A stretch of DNA of 64,000 nt from Streptomyces sp. 1222.5 (GCF_900105245.1 NZ_FNSZ01000001.1:2976001-3040000); one strand, 5' to 3'; shown: positions 34,801-43,240, numbered from the stretch's first letter. Notes: generated by a model from the sequence alone, not told the origin. Translations and numbers: made by a program.

Positions 34801-35802
34801 GATCAGCTCCTCGGGGACGCCACCGGCGACGCCGAACGGCTGCGCGCCGAGGCCGCCGAGACGGTCGGTTCCGCGCAGGCGCACGCGGAGCGGCTGCGGT
34901 CCGAGGCCGGGCGGCTCAAGGCGGACGCGGAGGCGGAGGCCGAACGGCTCGTCAACGCCGCGCGCGAGGAGTCCGAGCGGACCCTGGACGAGGCCCGCAA
35001 GGATGCCAACAAGCGGCGTTCGGAGGCGGCCGAGCAGGTCGACACGCTGATCACGGAGACCGCGGCCGAGGCCGACAAGCTGCTCGCCGAGGCCCAGCAG
35101 CAGGCGCTGAAGACCACCGCGGACGCCGAGTCGCAGGCCGACACGATGGTCGGCGCGGCCCGCAGCGAGGCCGACCGGATCGTCTCCGAGGCGACCGTCG
35201 ACGGCAACACCCTGGTGGAGAAGGCCCGGACGGACGCCGACGAACTGCTGGTCGGCGCCCGACGGGACGCCACCGCCATAAGGGAGCGCGCGGAGGAGCT
35301 GCGCGACCGCATCACCAGCGAGATCGAGGAGCTGCACGAGCGGGCCCGACGCGAGGCCGCCGAGACGATGAAGTCCACCGGCGACCGCTGCGACGCGCTC
35401 ATCGCGGCCGCCGAGGAGCAGCTGACCAAGGCGCAGGCGAAGGCCAAGGAGACGCTGTCCGAGGCGAACTCCGAGGCGGGCAAGGTGCGCATCGCCGCCG
35501 TCAAGAAGGCGGAGGGGCTGCTCAAGGAGGCCGAGCTGAAGAAGGCCACCTTGGTGAAGGAGGCCGAGGAGCTGAAGGCCGAGGCGATCCGGGAGGCCCG
35601 GCGCACGGTCGAGGAGGGCAAGCGGGAGCTGGAGATCCTGGTGCGCCGGCGCGAGGACATCAACACCGAGATCTCCCGGGTGCAGGACGTCCTGGAGGCG
35701 CTGGAGTCCTTCGAGGCCCCAGGGGGCGCCAAGGACGGCGGAGTCAAGGCGGGTGCGAGCGTGGGAGCCCCCCGTTCGGGTGGCAAGTCGTCGGACGGCT
35801 AG
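31888..35802 (+). CDS. scy: Scy: giant coiled-coil polar-growth organiser
   Basis: A 1304-residue protein (S. coelicolor Scy is about 1326 residues, from memory). After a non-repetitive N-terminus (MRGYESQEREPAADVD) nearly the whole chain is an Ala/Glu/Arg-rich coiled coil made of units such as EAERLRAEA, RTEAEQ and ARAEAE, with a mixed heptad/hendecad pattern. The C-terminal part changes composition (KAEGLLKEAELKKATLVKEA) and ends with a Gly/Ser-rich tail. In Streptomyces, Scy forms the core of the tip-organising complex with DivIVA and FilP, directing tip extension and branching. filP follows 182 bases downstream. The GTG start is preceded by a GGGGACGGATGGG leader. Confidence 0.95.
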   Translation: MRGYESQEREPAADVDHLSRFEAEMKRLKTEREKAIQHAEDLGYQVEVLRAKLHEARRTLMTRPAYDGGDIGYQAEQLLRNAQMQAEQLRQDAERELSQARAQTQRILQEHAEQAARLQSELHQEAVTRRQQLDQELAERRSTVESHVNENVAWAEQLRARTEQQARRLLEESRAEAEQAMAAARAEAERLTREARERLQSDAESARAEAEQILRRARTDAERLLNAASTQAQEATDHAEQLRSSTVTESDAARRQAAELSRAAEERMTQAEEALRKAQAEAEKVVTEAEQAAAKTLSSAEAANETRTRTAKEQVARLVEEATKEAEQTRTEAEQLVADARAEAEKIVAEASEKARTLTAEESATQLSKAAKTAEDVLNKASEEAKRTTKAAAEEAERIRSEAETEADRLRAEAHDIAEQLKGAAKDDTKEYRAKTVELQEEARRLRGEAEQLRADAVAEGESIRAEARREAVAQIEEAARSAEELLAKAKVDADELRQKATADSEKVRTEAIERATSLRRQAEETLERTRKEAERLRAEADERAEAVRADAEQAALELREETERAVEARRGEAAEELSRLQTETQERLENAEQALTDAREEAARIRREAGEETERLRAESAERIRTLQQQAEREAERLRDEAASDASASRAEGEAVAVRLRSEAAAEAERLKAEAQDTADRVRAEAQAAAERLGAEASETLAAAQEEAARRRREAEELLGAAREEADQERERAREQSEELLASARKRVDEAQAEATRLVEEADRRATEMVAAAEQHAQQVRDSVSGLHEQAQEEITGLRSAAEHAADRTRREAEEEADRVRADAYAERERAGEDASRLRREANEESEAAKALAERTMAEAISEAERLRSDASEYAQRVRTEASDSLAEADQAASRTRADAREDANRIRSDAATQADTLITEARSEAERLQTETVAEADRVRTEALAEAERLRTETVAEAERVRAEAVANADQLLGDATGDAERLRAEAAETVGSAQAHAERLRSEAGRLKADAEAEAERLVNAAREESERTLDEARKDANKRRSEAAEQVDTLITETAAEADKLLAEAQQQALKTTADAESQADTMVGAARSEADRIVSEATVDGNTLVEKARTDADELLVGARRDATAIRERAEELRDRITSEIEELHERARREAAETMKSTGDRCDALIAAAEEQLTKAQAKAKETLSEANSEAGKVRIAAVKKAEGLLKEAELKKATLVKEAEELKAEAIREARRTVEEGKRELEILVRRREDINTEISRVQDVLEALESFEAPGGAKDGGVKAGASVGAPRSGGKSSDG
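31990..35650 (+). repeat. Internal coiled-coil repeat region of scy
   Basis: The coding sequence contains dozens of near-identical units such as GCCGAGCGGCTGCGC, encoding AERLR. The repeats are in phase with the reading frame and reflect the coiled-coil protein, not a separate element. They are a likely site for recombination or assembly collapse, so length differences between strains should be read with care. Confidence 0.8.
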
Positions 35803-35984
35803 CCCGCGGGGTACCTTCCGTTGTCTTCTGGGGGCTTTGCCCGGGTACTTGGCAAGCCGTCCGGCGGTCAGCCACCCAAAAGAGGTGCCATTCTCCAGAT
35901 CAAAACCGTATCCGCTCGATGACACACCGCTTCGGCCCCTAGGATTCCCCTTATCACCTCACCGGTCTCATTGACAGGAACCCC

Positions 35985-36920
35985 ATGAGCGACACTTCCC
36001 CCTACGGCTTCGAGCTTGTGCGGCGTGGGTACGACCGCGCTCAGGTGGACGAACGTATCTCCAAGCTCGTCTCCGACCGTGACAGCGCTCTAGCCCGCAT
36101 CACCGCCCTGGAGAAGCGCATCGAGGAGCTGCACCTCGAGACGCAGAACGCCCAGGCACAGGTCACCGACGCCGAGCCGTCGTACGCGGGTCTCGGCGCG
36201 CGGGTCGAGAAGATCCTGCGCCTGGCCGAGGAAGAGGCGAAGGAACTGCGTGAGGAGGCCCGGCGCGCGGCCGAGCAGCACCGCGACCTCGCCGAGTCGG
36301 CGGCCCAGCAGGTCCGCAACGACGCCGAGTCCTACGCCACCGAGCGCAAGGGCAAGGCCGAGGACGAGGGCGTCCGGATCGTCGAGAAGGCCAAGGCCGA
36401 CGCCTCCCAGCTGCGTGCCGAGGCGCAGAAGGACGCGCAGTCCAAGCGTGAGGAGGCGGACGCCCTCTTCGAGGAGACGCGTGCCAAGGCCGCGCAGGCC
36501 GCCGCCGACTTCGAGACCAACCTGGCCAAGCGCCGCGAGCAGTCCGAGCGCGACCTGGCGTCCCGTCAGGCCAAGGCCGAGAAGCGCCTCGCCGAGATCG
36601 AGCACCGCGCCGAGCAGCTGCGTCTGGAGGCGGAGAAGCTGCGCACGGACGCCGAGCGCCGCGCCCGCCAGACGGTGGAGACGGCCCAGCGCCAGGCCGA
36701 GGACATCGTGGCCGACGCGAACGCCAAGGCCGACCGGATCCGTTCGGAGTCCGAGCGCGAGCTGGCCGCCCTCACCAACCGCCGCGACTCCATCAACGCC
36801 CAGCTGACGAACGTCCGCGAGATGCTCGCCACGCTGACGGGCGCCGCGGTGGCCGCGGCCGGCACGTCGACCGACGACGAGCCGATCTCCCGCGGGGTGC
36901 CGGCGCAGCAGTCCCGGTAG
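35985..36920 (+). CDS. filP: FilP: filament-forming coiled-coil protein
   Basis: A 311-residue coiled-coil protein (S. coelicolor FilP is 310 residues, from memory). The first ~30 residues (YGFELVRRGYDRAQVDERI) form a DivIVA-like N-terminal motif that mediates polar targeting. The rest is a Glu/Ala/Arg-rich coiled coil (KEELREEARRAAEQHRDLAE) ending with a flexible tail. FilP forms intermediate-filament-like networks behind the hyphal tip and interacts with DivIVA and Scy. It is separated from scy by 182 bases with its own likely promoter and ends at a strong hairpin. Confidence 0.95.
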   Translation: MSDTSPYGFELVRRGYDRAQVDERISKLVSDRDSALARITALEKRIEELHLETQNAQAQVTDAEPSYAGLGARVEKILRLAEEEAKELREEARRAAEQHRDLAESAAQQVRNDAESYATERKGKAEDEGVRIVEKAKADASQLRAEAQKDAQSKREEADALFEETRAKAAQAAADFETNLAKRREQSERDLASRQAKAEKRLAEIEHRAEQLRLEAEKLRTDAERRARQTVETAQRQAEDIVADANAKADRIRSESERELAALTNRRDSINAQLTNVREMLATLTGAAVAAAGTSTDDEPISRGVPAQQSR

Positions 36921-36947
36921 TTCCGGGCAGTCGTACGACGCCGTGAG

Positions 36948-36976
36948 GGGGCGGCGGGACCAGGTCCCGCCGCCCC
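36948..36976 (+). terminator. Hairpin terminator after filP
   Basis: GGGGCGGCGGGAC and GTCCCGCCGCCCC form a 13-bp stem with a 3-base loop, 28 bases after the filP stop, followed by TTCC. Confidence 0.85.
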
Positions 36977-37150
36977 TTCCGCGTGCCCGGCGGCCGTCCT
37001 GGGCGCCGCGCGCCGTGGCCGGACCGCGGGGGTCGCGCGAACGCGGCTGCCGGGTCCGGCGCCGTAGCCTGGCCGTAGGAGCGCGGGGCGTGGCCCGCCG
37101 CGGCGGGCCGGTGTCGCGCGGACGGGCCGGACGGGGAAGGAGGGCCTGTC

Positions 37151-37414
37151 ATGCCGGACGGCGGGCGGTCCCTGGAGGACGCCATTCTCGATCTGCTCGA
37201 CCGGCGGGCGCCGGGTGCCTCCGTCTGCCCCTCGGACGTGGCCCGCGCGGTGCACCGCGGCGAGGACGAGGGCTGGCGGGAGCTGATGGAACCGGTCCGC
37301 CGGGCGGCGGCGCGACTCGCGGCCGACGGGCGGGTGGAGGTCACCCAGCACGGCTCCCCCGTCGATCCGGCCGCGGCCCGCGGGCCCGTCCGGATCCGCC
37401 GGCCGGCCCGGTGA
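37151..37414 (+). CDS. DUF3253-domain small protein
   Basis: An 87-residue protein following GGAAGGAGGGCC, a strong ribosome site. It matches DUF3253, a short winged-helix-like family (ILDLLDRRAPGASVCPSDVARAV, then a second helix region and RLAADGRVEVTQHG). No enzyme motif is present. The fold suggests nucleic acid or protein binding, but the family has no established role. It stands alone between filP and the ABC transporter genes, 71 bases before the first ATPase start. Confidence 0.85.
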   Translation: MPDGGRSLEDAILDLLDRRAPGASVCPSDVARAVHRGEDEGWRELMEPVRRAAARLAADGRVEVTQHGSPVDPAAARGPVRIRRPAR

Positions 37415-37485
37415 GCCCGTACGGCGGTGCCCCGGGCCGCCCCCTACGAGTGGCAGGGCCCCGGACCCCGTCCTAGCGTGGCCGC

Positions 37486-38439
37486 ATGATCGAGCTGGAG
37501 GGGCTGACCAAGCGGTACGGCGACAAGGTGGCGGTGGACCGTCTCACCTTCGCCGTCGCACCCGGCATGGTGACCGGGTTCCTCGGGCCCAACGGGGCCG
37601 GGAAGTCCACGACCATGCGGATGATCCTCGGGCTCGACCACCCCACCGCCGGCGACGTCCGCATCGACGGCAGGCACTACGACCGGCTCAAGGATCCGCT
37701 GACGTCCATCGGTGCCCTGCTGGACGCCAAGGCCGTGCACGGCGGCCGCAGCGCCTACAACCACCTGCTGTGCCTCGCGCAGAGCAACGGGATCCCCACG
37801 CGCCGGGTGGCGGAGGTGCTGGACACCGTCGGACTCACCGCGGTGGCGCGCAAGAAGGCCAAGGGCTTCTCGCTGGGCATGGGGCAGCGGCTCGGCATCG
37901 CCGCGGCGCTGCTCGGCGATCCGCGGATCCTGATGTTCGACGAGCCGGTCAACGGTCTCGACCCCGAGGGCATCCACTGGATCCGCACCCTGATGAAGTC
38001 GCTGGCCGCGCAGGGGCGGACGGTGTTCGTCTCCAGCCACCTGATGAGCGAGATGGCGCTGACGGCGGAGCACCTGGTCGTCATCGGGCAGGGCAGGCTG
38101 CTCGCGGACACCTCCATGGCCGACTTCATCCGGCAGAACTCACGGTCGTACGTCCGCATCCGCACCCCGCAGCGCGAGCGGCTGCTCGACGTGCTGCACC
38201 AGGCCGGGATCACGGTCGTGGAGTCGGGCGGCGGGGCGCTGGAGGTGGAGGGCGGCAAGGCCGAGCAGATCGGCGAGCTGGCGGCCCGGAACGGGCTCGT
38301 GCTGCACGAGCTGAGCCCGCAGCAGGCTTCGTTGGAGGAGGCGTTCATGCAGCTGACCGCGGAGGCGGTGGAGTACCACGCGCACGCCGACCCGGGTCCC
38401 GGCGCGCAGGACTGGGGCGCCGGCTGGAGGGAGGCCTGA
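37486..38439 (+). CDS. ABC transporter ATP-binding protein A
   Basis: A 317-residue ATPase starting MIELEGLTKRYGDKVAV. Walker A is GPNGAGKST, the Q-loop region follows, Walker B is ILMFDEPVNGLDPEG and the signature motif is the variant LGMGQR instead of LSGGQ. This variant is common in the DrrA/BcrA-like export group that forms simple two-gene pumps. The C-terminal ~90 residues are an extra regulatory-type extension. The permease gene starts five bases after its stop. The substrate is unknown; antibiotics, peptides or lipids are handled by relatives. Confidence 0.93.
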   Translation: MIELEGLTKRYGDKVAVDRLTFAVAPGMVTGFLGPNGAGKSTTMRMILGLDHPTAGDVRIDGRHYDRLKDPLTSIGALLDAKAVHGGRSAYNHLLCLAQSNGIPTRRVAEVLDTVGLTAVARKKAKGFSLGMGQRLGIAAALLGDPRILMFDEPVNGLDPEGIHWIRTLMKSLAAQGRTVFVSSHLMSEMALTAEHLVVIGQGRLLADTSMADFIRQNSRSYVRIRTPQRERLLDVLHQAGITVVESGGGALEVEGGKAEQIGELAARNGLVLHELSPQQASLEEAFMQLTAEAVEYHAHADPGPGAQDWGAGWREA

Positions 38440-38443
38440 CGTC

Positions 38444-39217
38444 ATGGCGGCCGCGCAGGTGCTCCGGTCCGAATGGACCAAGATCCGTTCGGTGGCGTCC
38501 ACGATCTGGACGCTGTCGCTGGCGGTGGTCGTGACCATCGCCCTCGGGATGCTGATCTCCGCGCTGACGAAGAGCCAGTTCGAGCAGATGCCGCTGCGCG
38601 AGCGGCTCTCCTTCGACCCCACGGTCATCAGTTTCGCCGGGATGACCCTCGGCCAGCTCGCCATGATCGTTTTCGGGGTGCTGGTCGTCTCCAACGAATA
38701 CAGCACCGGCATGATCCGGGTCTCGCTGGCGGCCGTACCGCAGCGGGGCACCTTCCTGTTCGGCAAGATCGCGGTGGCCGGCGTGCTCGCGCTGGCCGTC
38801 GGCATGGTGACGAGCTTCGCCGCGTTCTTCCTGGGACAGGCGATGCTCGGCTCGCTGGGCACCGGGATCGGCGAACCGGGCGTGCTGCGCGCGGTGCTCG
38901 GCGGCGGGCTCTACATGGCGCTGATCGCGATGTTCTCCATGGGCGTCGCCGCGATGCTGCGCTCGCCGCTGCTGTCGCTCGGCATCCTGATGCCGTTCTT
39001 CTTCCTGATCTCCAACATCCTCGGCAATGTCGACGCCACGAAGAAGGTCGGCCGCTTCCTGCCCGACCAGGCCGGCAGCCGGATCATGCAGGTCGTGCCG
39101 GTCCTCGACGACGACACACCGTACGGGCCCTGGGGCGGCCTGGGAATCATGGTCCTGTGGGTGATCGCCGCACTGCTCGGTGGTTACGCCCTCCTCAAGC
39201 GCCGGGACGCCCAGTAG
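38444..39217 (+). CDS. ABC-2-type permease A
   Basis: A 257-residue membrane protein with six hydrophobic segments (TLSLAVVVTIALGMLISAL, LGQLAMIVFGVLVV, VAGVLALAVGMVTSFAAFFLG and others). A charged N-terminal segment (LRSEWTKIRSV) typical of ABC-2 permeases precedes the first helix, and a conserved NEYSTGMIRVSL motif follows the second. It pairs with the ATPase gene five bases upstream. A paralogous ATPase-permease pair follows directly, so the pair has been duplicated. Confidence 0.93.
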   Translation: MAAAQVLRSEWTKIRSVASTIWTLSLAVVVTIALGMLISALTKSQFEQMPLRERLSFDPTVISFAGMTLGQLAMIVFGVLVVSNEYSTGMIRVSLAAVPQRGTFLFGKIAVAGVLALAVGMVTSFAAFFLGQAMLGSLGTGIGEPGVLRAVLGGGLYMALIAMFSMGVAAMLRSPLLSLGILMPFFFLISNILGNVDATKKVGRFLPDQAGSRIMQVVPVLDDDTPYGPWGGLGIMVLWVIAALLGGYALLKRRDAQ

Positions 39218-39348
39218 ACCGCCGAATCACGGATCGTGATGTTCTGGCTTTACCTTCCCTTGGGCGGAACCGTCAGCGCCTCGATATCCTCCTAACCCTT
39301 ACGGGGGCGTGTGCCCCGCTGTCCTGAACCTTTCGATGGGTGCGGAGC

Positions 39349-40668
39349 ATGATCGAGGCTGTCGGCCTGACCAAGCGCTACGGCGACAAGACCGCCGTGT
39401 ACAACCTTTCCTTCCAGGTGCGGCCGGGAGCCGTCACCGGCTTCCTCGGGCCGAACGGCTCGGGCAAGTCGACGACGATGCGGATGATCCTCGGGCTGGA
39501 CAACCCCACGTCCGGCTCGGTGACCATCGGCGGCTACCCCTACCGCAGGCTGCCGAACGCCCCCCGGCAGGTCGGCGCGCTGCTGGACGCCAAGGCCGTG
39601 CACGGCGGCCGCAGCGCCCGCAGCCATCTGCTGAGCCTCGCCCAGCTGTCGGGCATCCCGGCTCGCCGGGTGGACGAGGTGCTCGGCGTCGTCGGTCTGC
39701 AGGAGGTGGCGAAGAAGCGGTCCAAGGGCTTCTCGCTCGGCATGGGCCAGCGCCTCGGCATCGCCGCCGCGCTCCTGGGCGACCCCCAGGTGCTGCTCTT
39801 CGACGAGCCGGTCAACGGTCTCGACCCCGAGGGCATCCTCTGGGTCCGCAACCTGATGCGGGCCCTCGCGGCCGAAGGGCGTACGGTCTTCGTCTCCTCG
39901 CACCTGATGAGCGAGATGGCGCTGACCGCCGACCACCTCATCGTCATCGGCCGCGGCCAGCTCCTCGCCGACATGAGCGTGAAGGACTTCATCTCGGCCA
40001 ACTCCGCCGACTTCGCGCGCGTGCGCACCCCGGAGACCGAGCCGCAGCTGCGCGAGAAGCTGTCCTCCGCGCTCACCGAGGCCGGCGGCCACGTGCTGCC
40101 GGAGCAGGACGGCGCGCTGCGGGTGACCGGGCTGCCGCTGCCCCGGATCAGCGACCTCGCGCACGACGCGGGCGTCCGGCTGTGGGAGCTGTCGCCGCAC
40201 CAGGCCTCGCTGGAGGAGGCGTACATGCGGATGACGCAGGGCGCCGTCGACTACCGCTCCACCGTCGACCAGAAGGCGGGCCTCCAGCAGCCGCTGCCGC
40301 CCGGCGCCCAGCCGCCCATGCCGGTGCCGGGCCAGGGCCAGCCCGGCTGGTACGCCCCGCCGCCGCCCCAGCAGGGCGGGCAGCCGTTCACGATGCCGGC
40401 GGCGCCCACGGGTCCGTACGACGGTGCCGCAGCGAGCGCGTACGGTGCCCCCGGCGCGCCGGCCGCCAACCCGTACGCCCAGCCGGCCGCACCGGTCCCG
40501 GGTGCCCCGGCCGCCCCCGCACCGCAGGCGCAGCCGGCCGTCCAGGCCCCGGCCGCCCCGGTCGCCGCGCCCGCGGCGCCGCAGCAGGCGCCCGCCGCTC
40601 CCCCGGTGCCCGGAGCGGCGCCCGCCTCCGCCCCCGCCGACCAGACCCAGCCCGAGGACGCCCGATGA
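39349..40668 (+). CDS. ABC transporter ATP-binding protein B with Pro/Ala/Gln-rich tail
   Basis: A 439-residue ATPase closely resembling protein A in its first ~305 residues: MIEAVGLTKRYGDKTAV, Walker A GPNGSGKST, LGMGQR signature variant and Walker B VLLFDEPVNGLDPEG. The last ~130 residues are an unusual Pro/Ala/Gln/Gly-rich low-complexity extension (QPPMPVPGQGQPGWYAPPPP and similar), absent from protein A. I chose the ATG at 39349; a GTG nine bases earlier is possible. The permease gene overlaps by four bases (ATGA). The tail may bind a partner or the membrane surface. Confidence 0.93.
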   Translation: MIEAVGLTKRYGDKTAVYNLSFQVRPGAVTGFLGPNGSGKSTTMRMILGLDNPTSGSVTIGGYPYRRLPNAPRQVGALLDAKAVHGGRSARSHLLSLAQLSGIPARRVDEVLGVVGLQEVAKKRSKGFSLGMGQRLGIAAALLGDPQVLLFDEPVNGLDPEGILWVRNLMRALAAEGRTVFVSSHLMSEMALTADHLIVIGRGQLLADMSVKDFISANSADFARVRTPETEPQLREKLSSALTEAGGHVLPEQDGALRVTGLPLPRISDLAHDAGVRLWELSPHQASLEEAYMRMTQGAVDYRSTVDQKAGLQQPLPPGAQPPMPVPGQGQPGWYAPPPPQQGGQPFTMPAAPTGPYDGAAASAYGAPGAPAANPYAQPAAPVPGAPAAPAPQAQPAVQAPAAPVAAPAAPQQAPAAPPVPGAAPASAPADQTQPEDAR

Positions 40669-41540
40669 GCACCCACCAGCCCCCGATGCCGCAGGCCCCG
40701 CATGCCGCGCAGGCGGCGCCCGGCGGGCCGTACCCCGGCTACACCTCGCCGATCCCCGTCGTGCGCACCCACCTCGGGCACGCGGTGGCCTCCGAGTGGA
40801 CGAAGATCAAGTCGGTGCGCTCCACGATCTGGACGCTCGGCGTGTTCGTGCTGCTCGTCCTCGGCATCGGCCTGCTGTCCGGCTCGCTGGTCTCGGCCAA
40901 CTCCGGCGAGACCAGCATGAGCGGCGAGAACCCGCTGTCCTTCGGCTTCTTCGGGCTGCTCCTCGGCAGCATCTGCATCATCACGCTCGGCGTGCTGACC
41001 ACGGCCTCCGAGTACGGCACCGGCATGATCCGCACGACGATGACCGCCTGCCCCAGCCGGGCCCGGGTGCTCGCCGCGAAGTCGATCGTGTTCTTCGTCC
41101 TGGCCTTCGTCGTCACCCTGGTGTCGTCCGGCCTCGTGGCCACGATCCACGCGTCCATGCTGGAGAACACGGGCGCGCGCACCCCGACCGGCGGGGACTG
41201 GTTCAAGGCGACCGTCGGCGTCAGCCTCTACATCGCGCTGCTCGGCCTGTTCTCGCTGCTGATCGGTTCGGTCATCCGGCACTCCGCGGGTGCCATCACC
41301 ATCATGATCGGCGTCGTGCTCGCGCCGCTGGTGCTGGCCCTGTTCATGGCGACCGAGTCGCTGAGCAAGGTGCGCGAGTGGCTGTTCGAGTACTCGATCC
41401 CGAACCAGCTGAGCGTGTTCTACGCCAACTCGCTGAGCGAGTCCGGCCCGTCCGGCTGGGACCCGCTGTGGATCGTCCTCGGCCTGACGGCGGCCGCGTA
41501 CGGTGCCGCGTACGCGCTGCTGCACAGCCGGGACGTGTAG
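40665..41540 (+). CDS. ABC-2-type permease B with Pro-rich N-terminus
   Basis: A 291-residue permease that overlaps the ATPase stop. About 45 N-terminal residues are Pro/Ala/Gln-rich (MSTHQPPMPQAPHAAQAAP) before the conserved SEWTKIKSVRSTIWTLGVF segment. Six hydrophobic helices follow. The conserved motif between helices 2 and 3 reads TASEYGTGMIRTTM, close to permease A. The matched Pro-rich segments on both subunits of this pair suggest a partner or scaffold shared by the pair. The substrate is unknown. Confidence 0.93.
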   Translation: MSTHQPPMPQAPHAAQAAPGGPYPGYTSPIPVVRTHLGHAVASEWTKIKSVRSTIWTLGVFVLLVLGIGLLSGSLVSANSGETSMSGENPLSFGFFGLLLGSICIITLGVLTTASEYGTGMIRTTMTACPSRARVLAAKSIVFFVLAFVVTLVSSGLVATIHASMLENTGARTPTGGDWFKATVGVSLYIALLGLFSLLIGSVIRHSAGAITIMIGVVLAPLVLALFMATESLSKVREWLFEYSIPNQLSVFYANSLSESGPSGWDPLWIVLGLTAAAYGAAYALLHSRDV

Positions 41541-41547
41541 CCGCCGC

Positions 41548-41874
41548 TCAGAACCTCGGCGCGTTACGGGACCGCTGCACCCGCGTGGTGCGGCGGTCCT
41601 TCGCGTTCCAGCACGCCTTGTGCCAGTGGCGGCGGTCGTCCACCCCCGCGTGCTCCGGCCAGGCCACCACGTGCGGAACGCCGGAGGGGATCATCTGGTC
41701 GCAGCCGGGACAGCGGTAGGTCTTGCCCTCCGTGCTCGCGCCCGCCACGTGCCGCACGCTCCAGTCCTCGCCCTGCCAGCTCTCCGAGGACTGCCAGCCG
41801 CCGTACCGGCCGGCGCCGTCGCCCTCGGCGCTCGACGATCCGGCTGCCTTAGGTCGGTTGCGACGCGGGGACAC
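41548..41874 (-). CDS. Small zinc-ribbon-like protein
   Basis: A 108-residue protein. I chose the GTG giving MSPRRNRPKAAGSS, preceded by GAGAGGTGTCCC; an upstream open frame is less Streptomyces-like. The C-terminal half has CPGCDQMIPSGVPHVVAW followed by a HWHKACW motif (Cys, Cys, His, His, His, Cys), likely binding one zinc ion, and ends in a basic RTTRVQRSR tail. The first half is Gly/Ser/Trp-rich and probably disordered. It resembles small conserved actinobacterial proteins often labelled ATP/GTP-binding without support. Function unknown; nucleic-acid binding is plausible. Confidence 0.8.
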   Translation of the reverse strand: MSPRRNRPKAAGSSSAEGDGAGRYGGWQSSESWQGEDWSVRHVAGASTEGKTYRCPGCDQMIPSGVPHVVAWPEHAGVDDRRHWHKACWNAKDRRTTRVQRSRNAPRF

Positions 41875-41970
41875 GGGACACCTCTCGGGGCTATACAGGA
41901 AGCACGACTGCATCCAGCCTACGCGCCGCCGAGAGGGGTAGGCGTACGGAACCAACCCGTACAAGTCCCC

Positions 41971-41993
41971 CTGCAGAGCGCCTCATTCTGCAG
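41971..41993. repeat. Inverted repeat CTGCAGA-N9-TCTGCAG
   Basis: A perfect 7+7 inverted repeat in the 221-base divergent region between the zinc-ribbon gene and the flavin-dependent oxidoreductase gene. It is operator-like in size; the binder is unknown. Confidence 0.4.
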
Positions 41994-42095
41994 ACAATCC
42001 GCAAATCTTTCCGCGACGCCGTGTCCTGGGCACGTGTCAGACGGTTATGCCGCGTGGGGGAGCTCCGGGTCGGAGCCAAGGAAGCAGGAAGAGCG

Positions 42096-43124
42096 ATGCA
42101 CGTAGGAAGTTTTGTGCTGGCAGCCCAGTTCCCGGGCCAGGGTCAGGGGGAGGCCCTGCACCGGGCGGTCCGCTCGGCCGAGGTCTCCGAGGAGGCCGGG
42201 CTGGACGCGGTGTGGCTGGCCGAGCACCACTTCGTGCCGTACGGCACCTGTCCGTCGGCGGTCACCCTGGCCGCCCTGCTGCTCGGCCGCACCCGGCGCA
42301 TCCGCGTCGGCACGGCGATCAGCGTACTGCCCACCGCGCACCCCGTCGCCCTCGGCGAACAGGCGGCGCTGCTGCACGTGACGAGCGGCGGACGGTTCAC
42401 GCTGGGCGTGGGCCGGGGCGGGCCCTGGGTGGATCTGGAGGTCTTCGGAGCGGGCCTGGAGGCCTACGAACAGGGGTTCCCCGAATCCCTCGATCTGCTG
42501 CTGCGCTGGCTGCGCGAACCGGCGGTGGCGGCCTCCGGCGAGCGGTTCTCCTTCCGCGAGGTGCCGGTCGTGCCCCGCCCGTCGGAGGCGCTGACGGACG
42601 CCCCGGGACCCGAGGTCGTGGTCGCGTGCACCTCGCCGGCGAGCGTGCGGCTGGCCGCCGAGCGCGGTCTGCCGATGCTGCTCGGCATGCACGTCGGGGA
42701 CGAGGAGAAGGCCGAGATGGTCGCCCTGTGGCGGCGGTGCGCCCGCGCGGCGGGCCGGAGCGCCGAGGAGGTCGCGGACGCCGCCCATGTGTCGGCCGGG
42801 GTCTGCCAGCTCGCCGACCGGCGCACGGACGCGACAGAGACGCTGCTGAAGGCCATGCCGGGCTGGCTGAGGCAGGGGCTGGGCGCCCATGTGACGGTGG
42901 ACGGCCGGGCGCGCTCCATGCGCGACCCGCACGCCTACACCGAACTGCTCTGCGGGCTGCACCCGGTGGGCACTCCGCGGCTCGCCGCCGACCGGCTCGC
43001 GGCCACCTCGGAGCGCACCGGCATCTCCCGGTTCGCCCTCCTGGTGGAGGGCTCGGGCGACCTCGCGGCCACGGAGGAGAACCTGCGGCGGCTCGGCGCC
43101 GAGGTGCTGCCCCAGTTGCGCTGA
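42096..43124 (+). CDS. LLM-class flavin-dependent oxidoreductase
   Basis: A 342-residue TIM-barrel enzyme of the luciferase-like monooxygenase superfamily. The start MHVGSFVLAAQFPGQGQGEA follows GGAAGAG. Characteristic parts are EEAGLDAVWLAEHHF (cofactor-side helix and strand), TRRIRVGTAISVLPTAHP and the loop GGRFTLGVGRGGP. Members use FMN or F420; the choice cannot be made from motifs alone. No substrate is indicated by the neighbours. The gene is convergent with a SCO5389-family gene across a probable hairpin at 43147-43167. Confidence 0.9.
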   Translation: MHVGSFVLAAQFPGQGQGEALHRAVRSAEVSEEAGLDAVWLAEHHFVPYGTCPSAVTLAALLLGRTRRIRVGTAISVLPTAHPVALGEQAALLHVTSGGRFTLGVGRGGPWVDLEVFGAGLEAYEQGFPESLDLLLRWLREPAVAASGERFSFREVPVVPRPSEALTDAPGPEVVVACTSPASVRLAAERGLPMLLGMHVGDEEKAEMVALWRRCARAAGRSAEEVADAAHVSAGVCQLADRRTDATETLLKAMPGWLRQGLGAHVTVDGRARSMRDPHAYTELLCGLHPVGTPRLAADRLAATSERTGISRFALLVEGSGDLAATEENLRRLGAEVLPQLR

Positions 43125-43146
43125 CCCAATCCCGCGCGCAGGCCAC

Positions 43147-43167
43147 CTGGGGGGCTTGCCGCCCCAG
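43147..43167. terminator. Possible hairpin between convergent genes
   Basis: CTGGGG and CCCCAG flank a 9-base centre that can partly pair (GGC/GCC). It lies 22 bases after the oxidoreductase stop and is a weak terminator candidate. Confidence 0.4.
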
Positions 43168-43240
43168 TACTGAATGCACCTCCCGGCGGGTGGAGCGGCA
43201 AGCGAGCGGCTCAGGGGCTCGGCCGTGCCGGAGCCGCGCG

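Noticed and set aside
31990..35650. Repeat array that might suggest CRISPR or a VNTR element
   Set aside because: Repeats are in phase, unequal and encode a continuous coiled coil, with no spacers.
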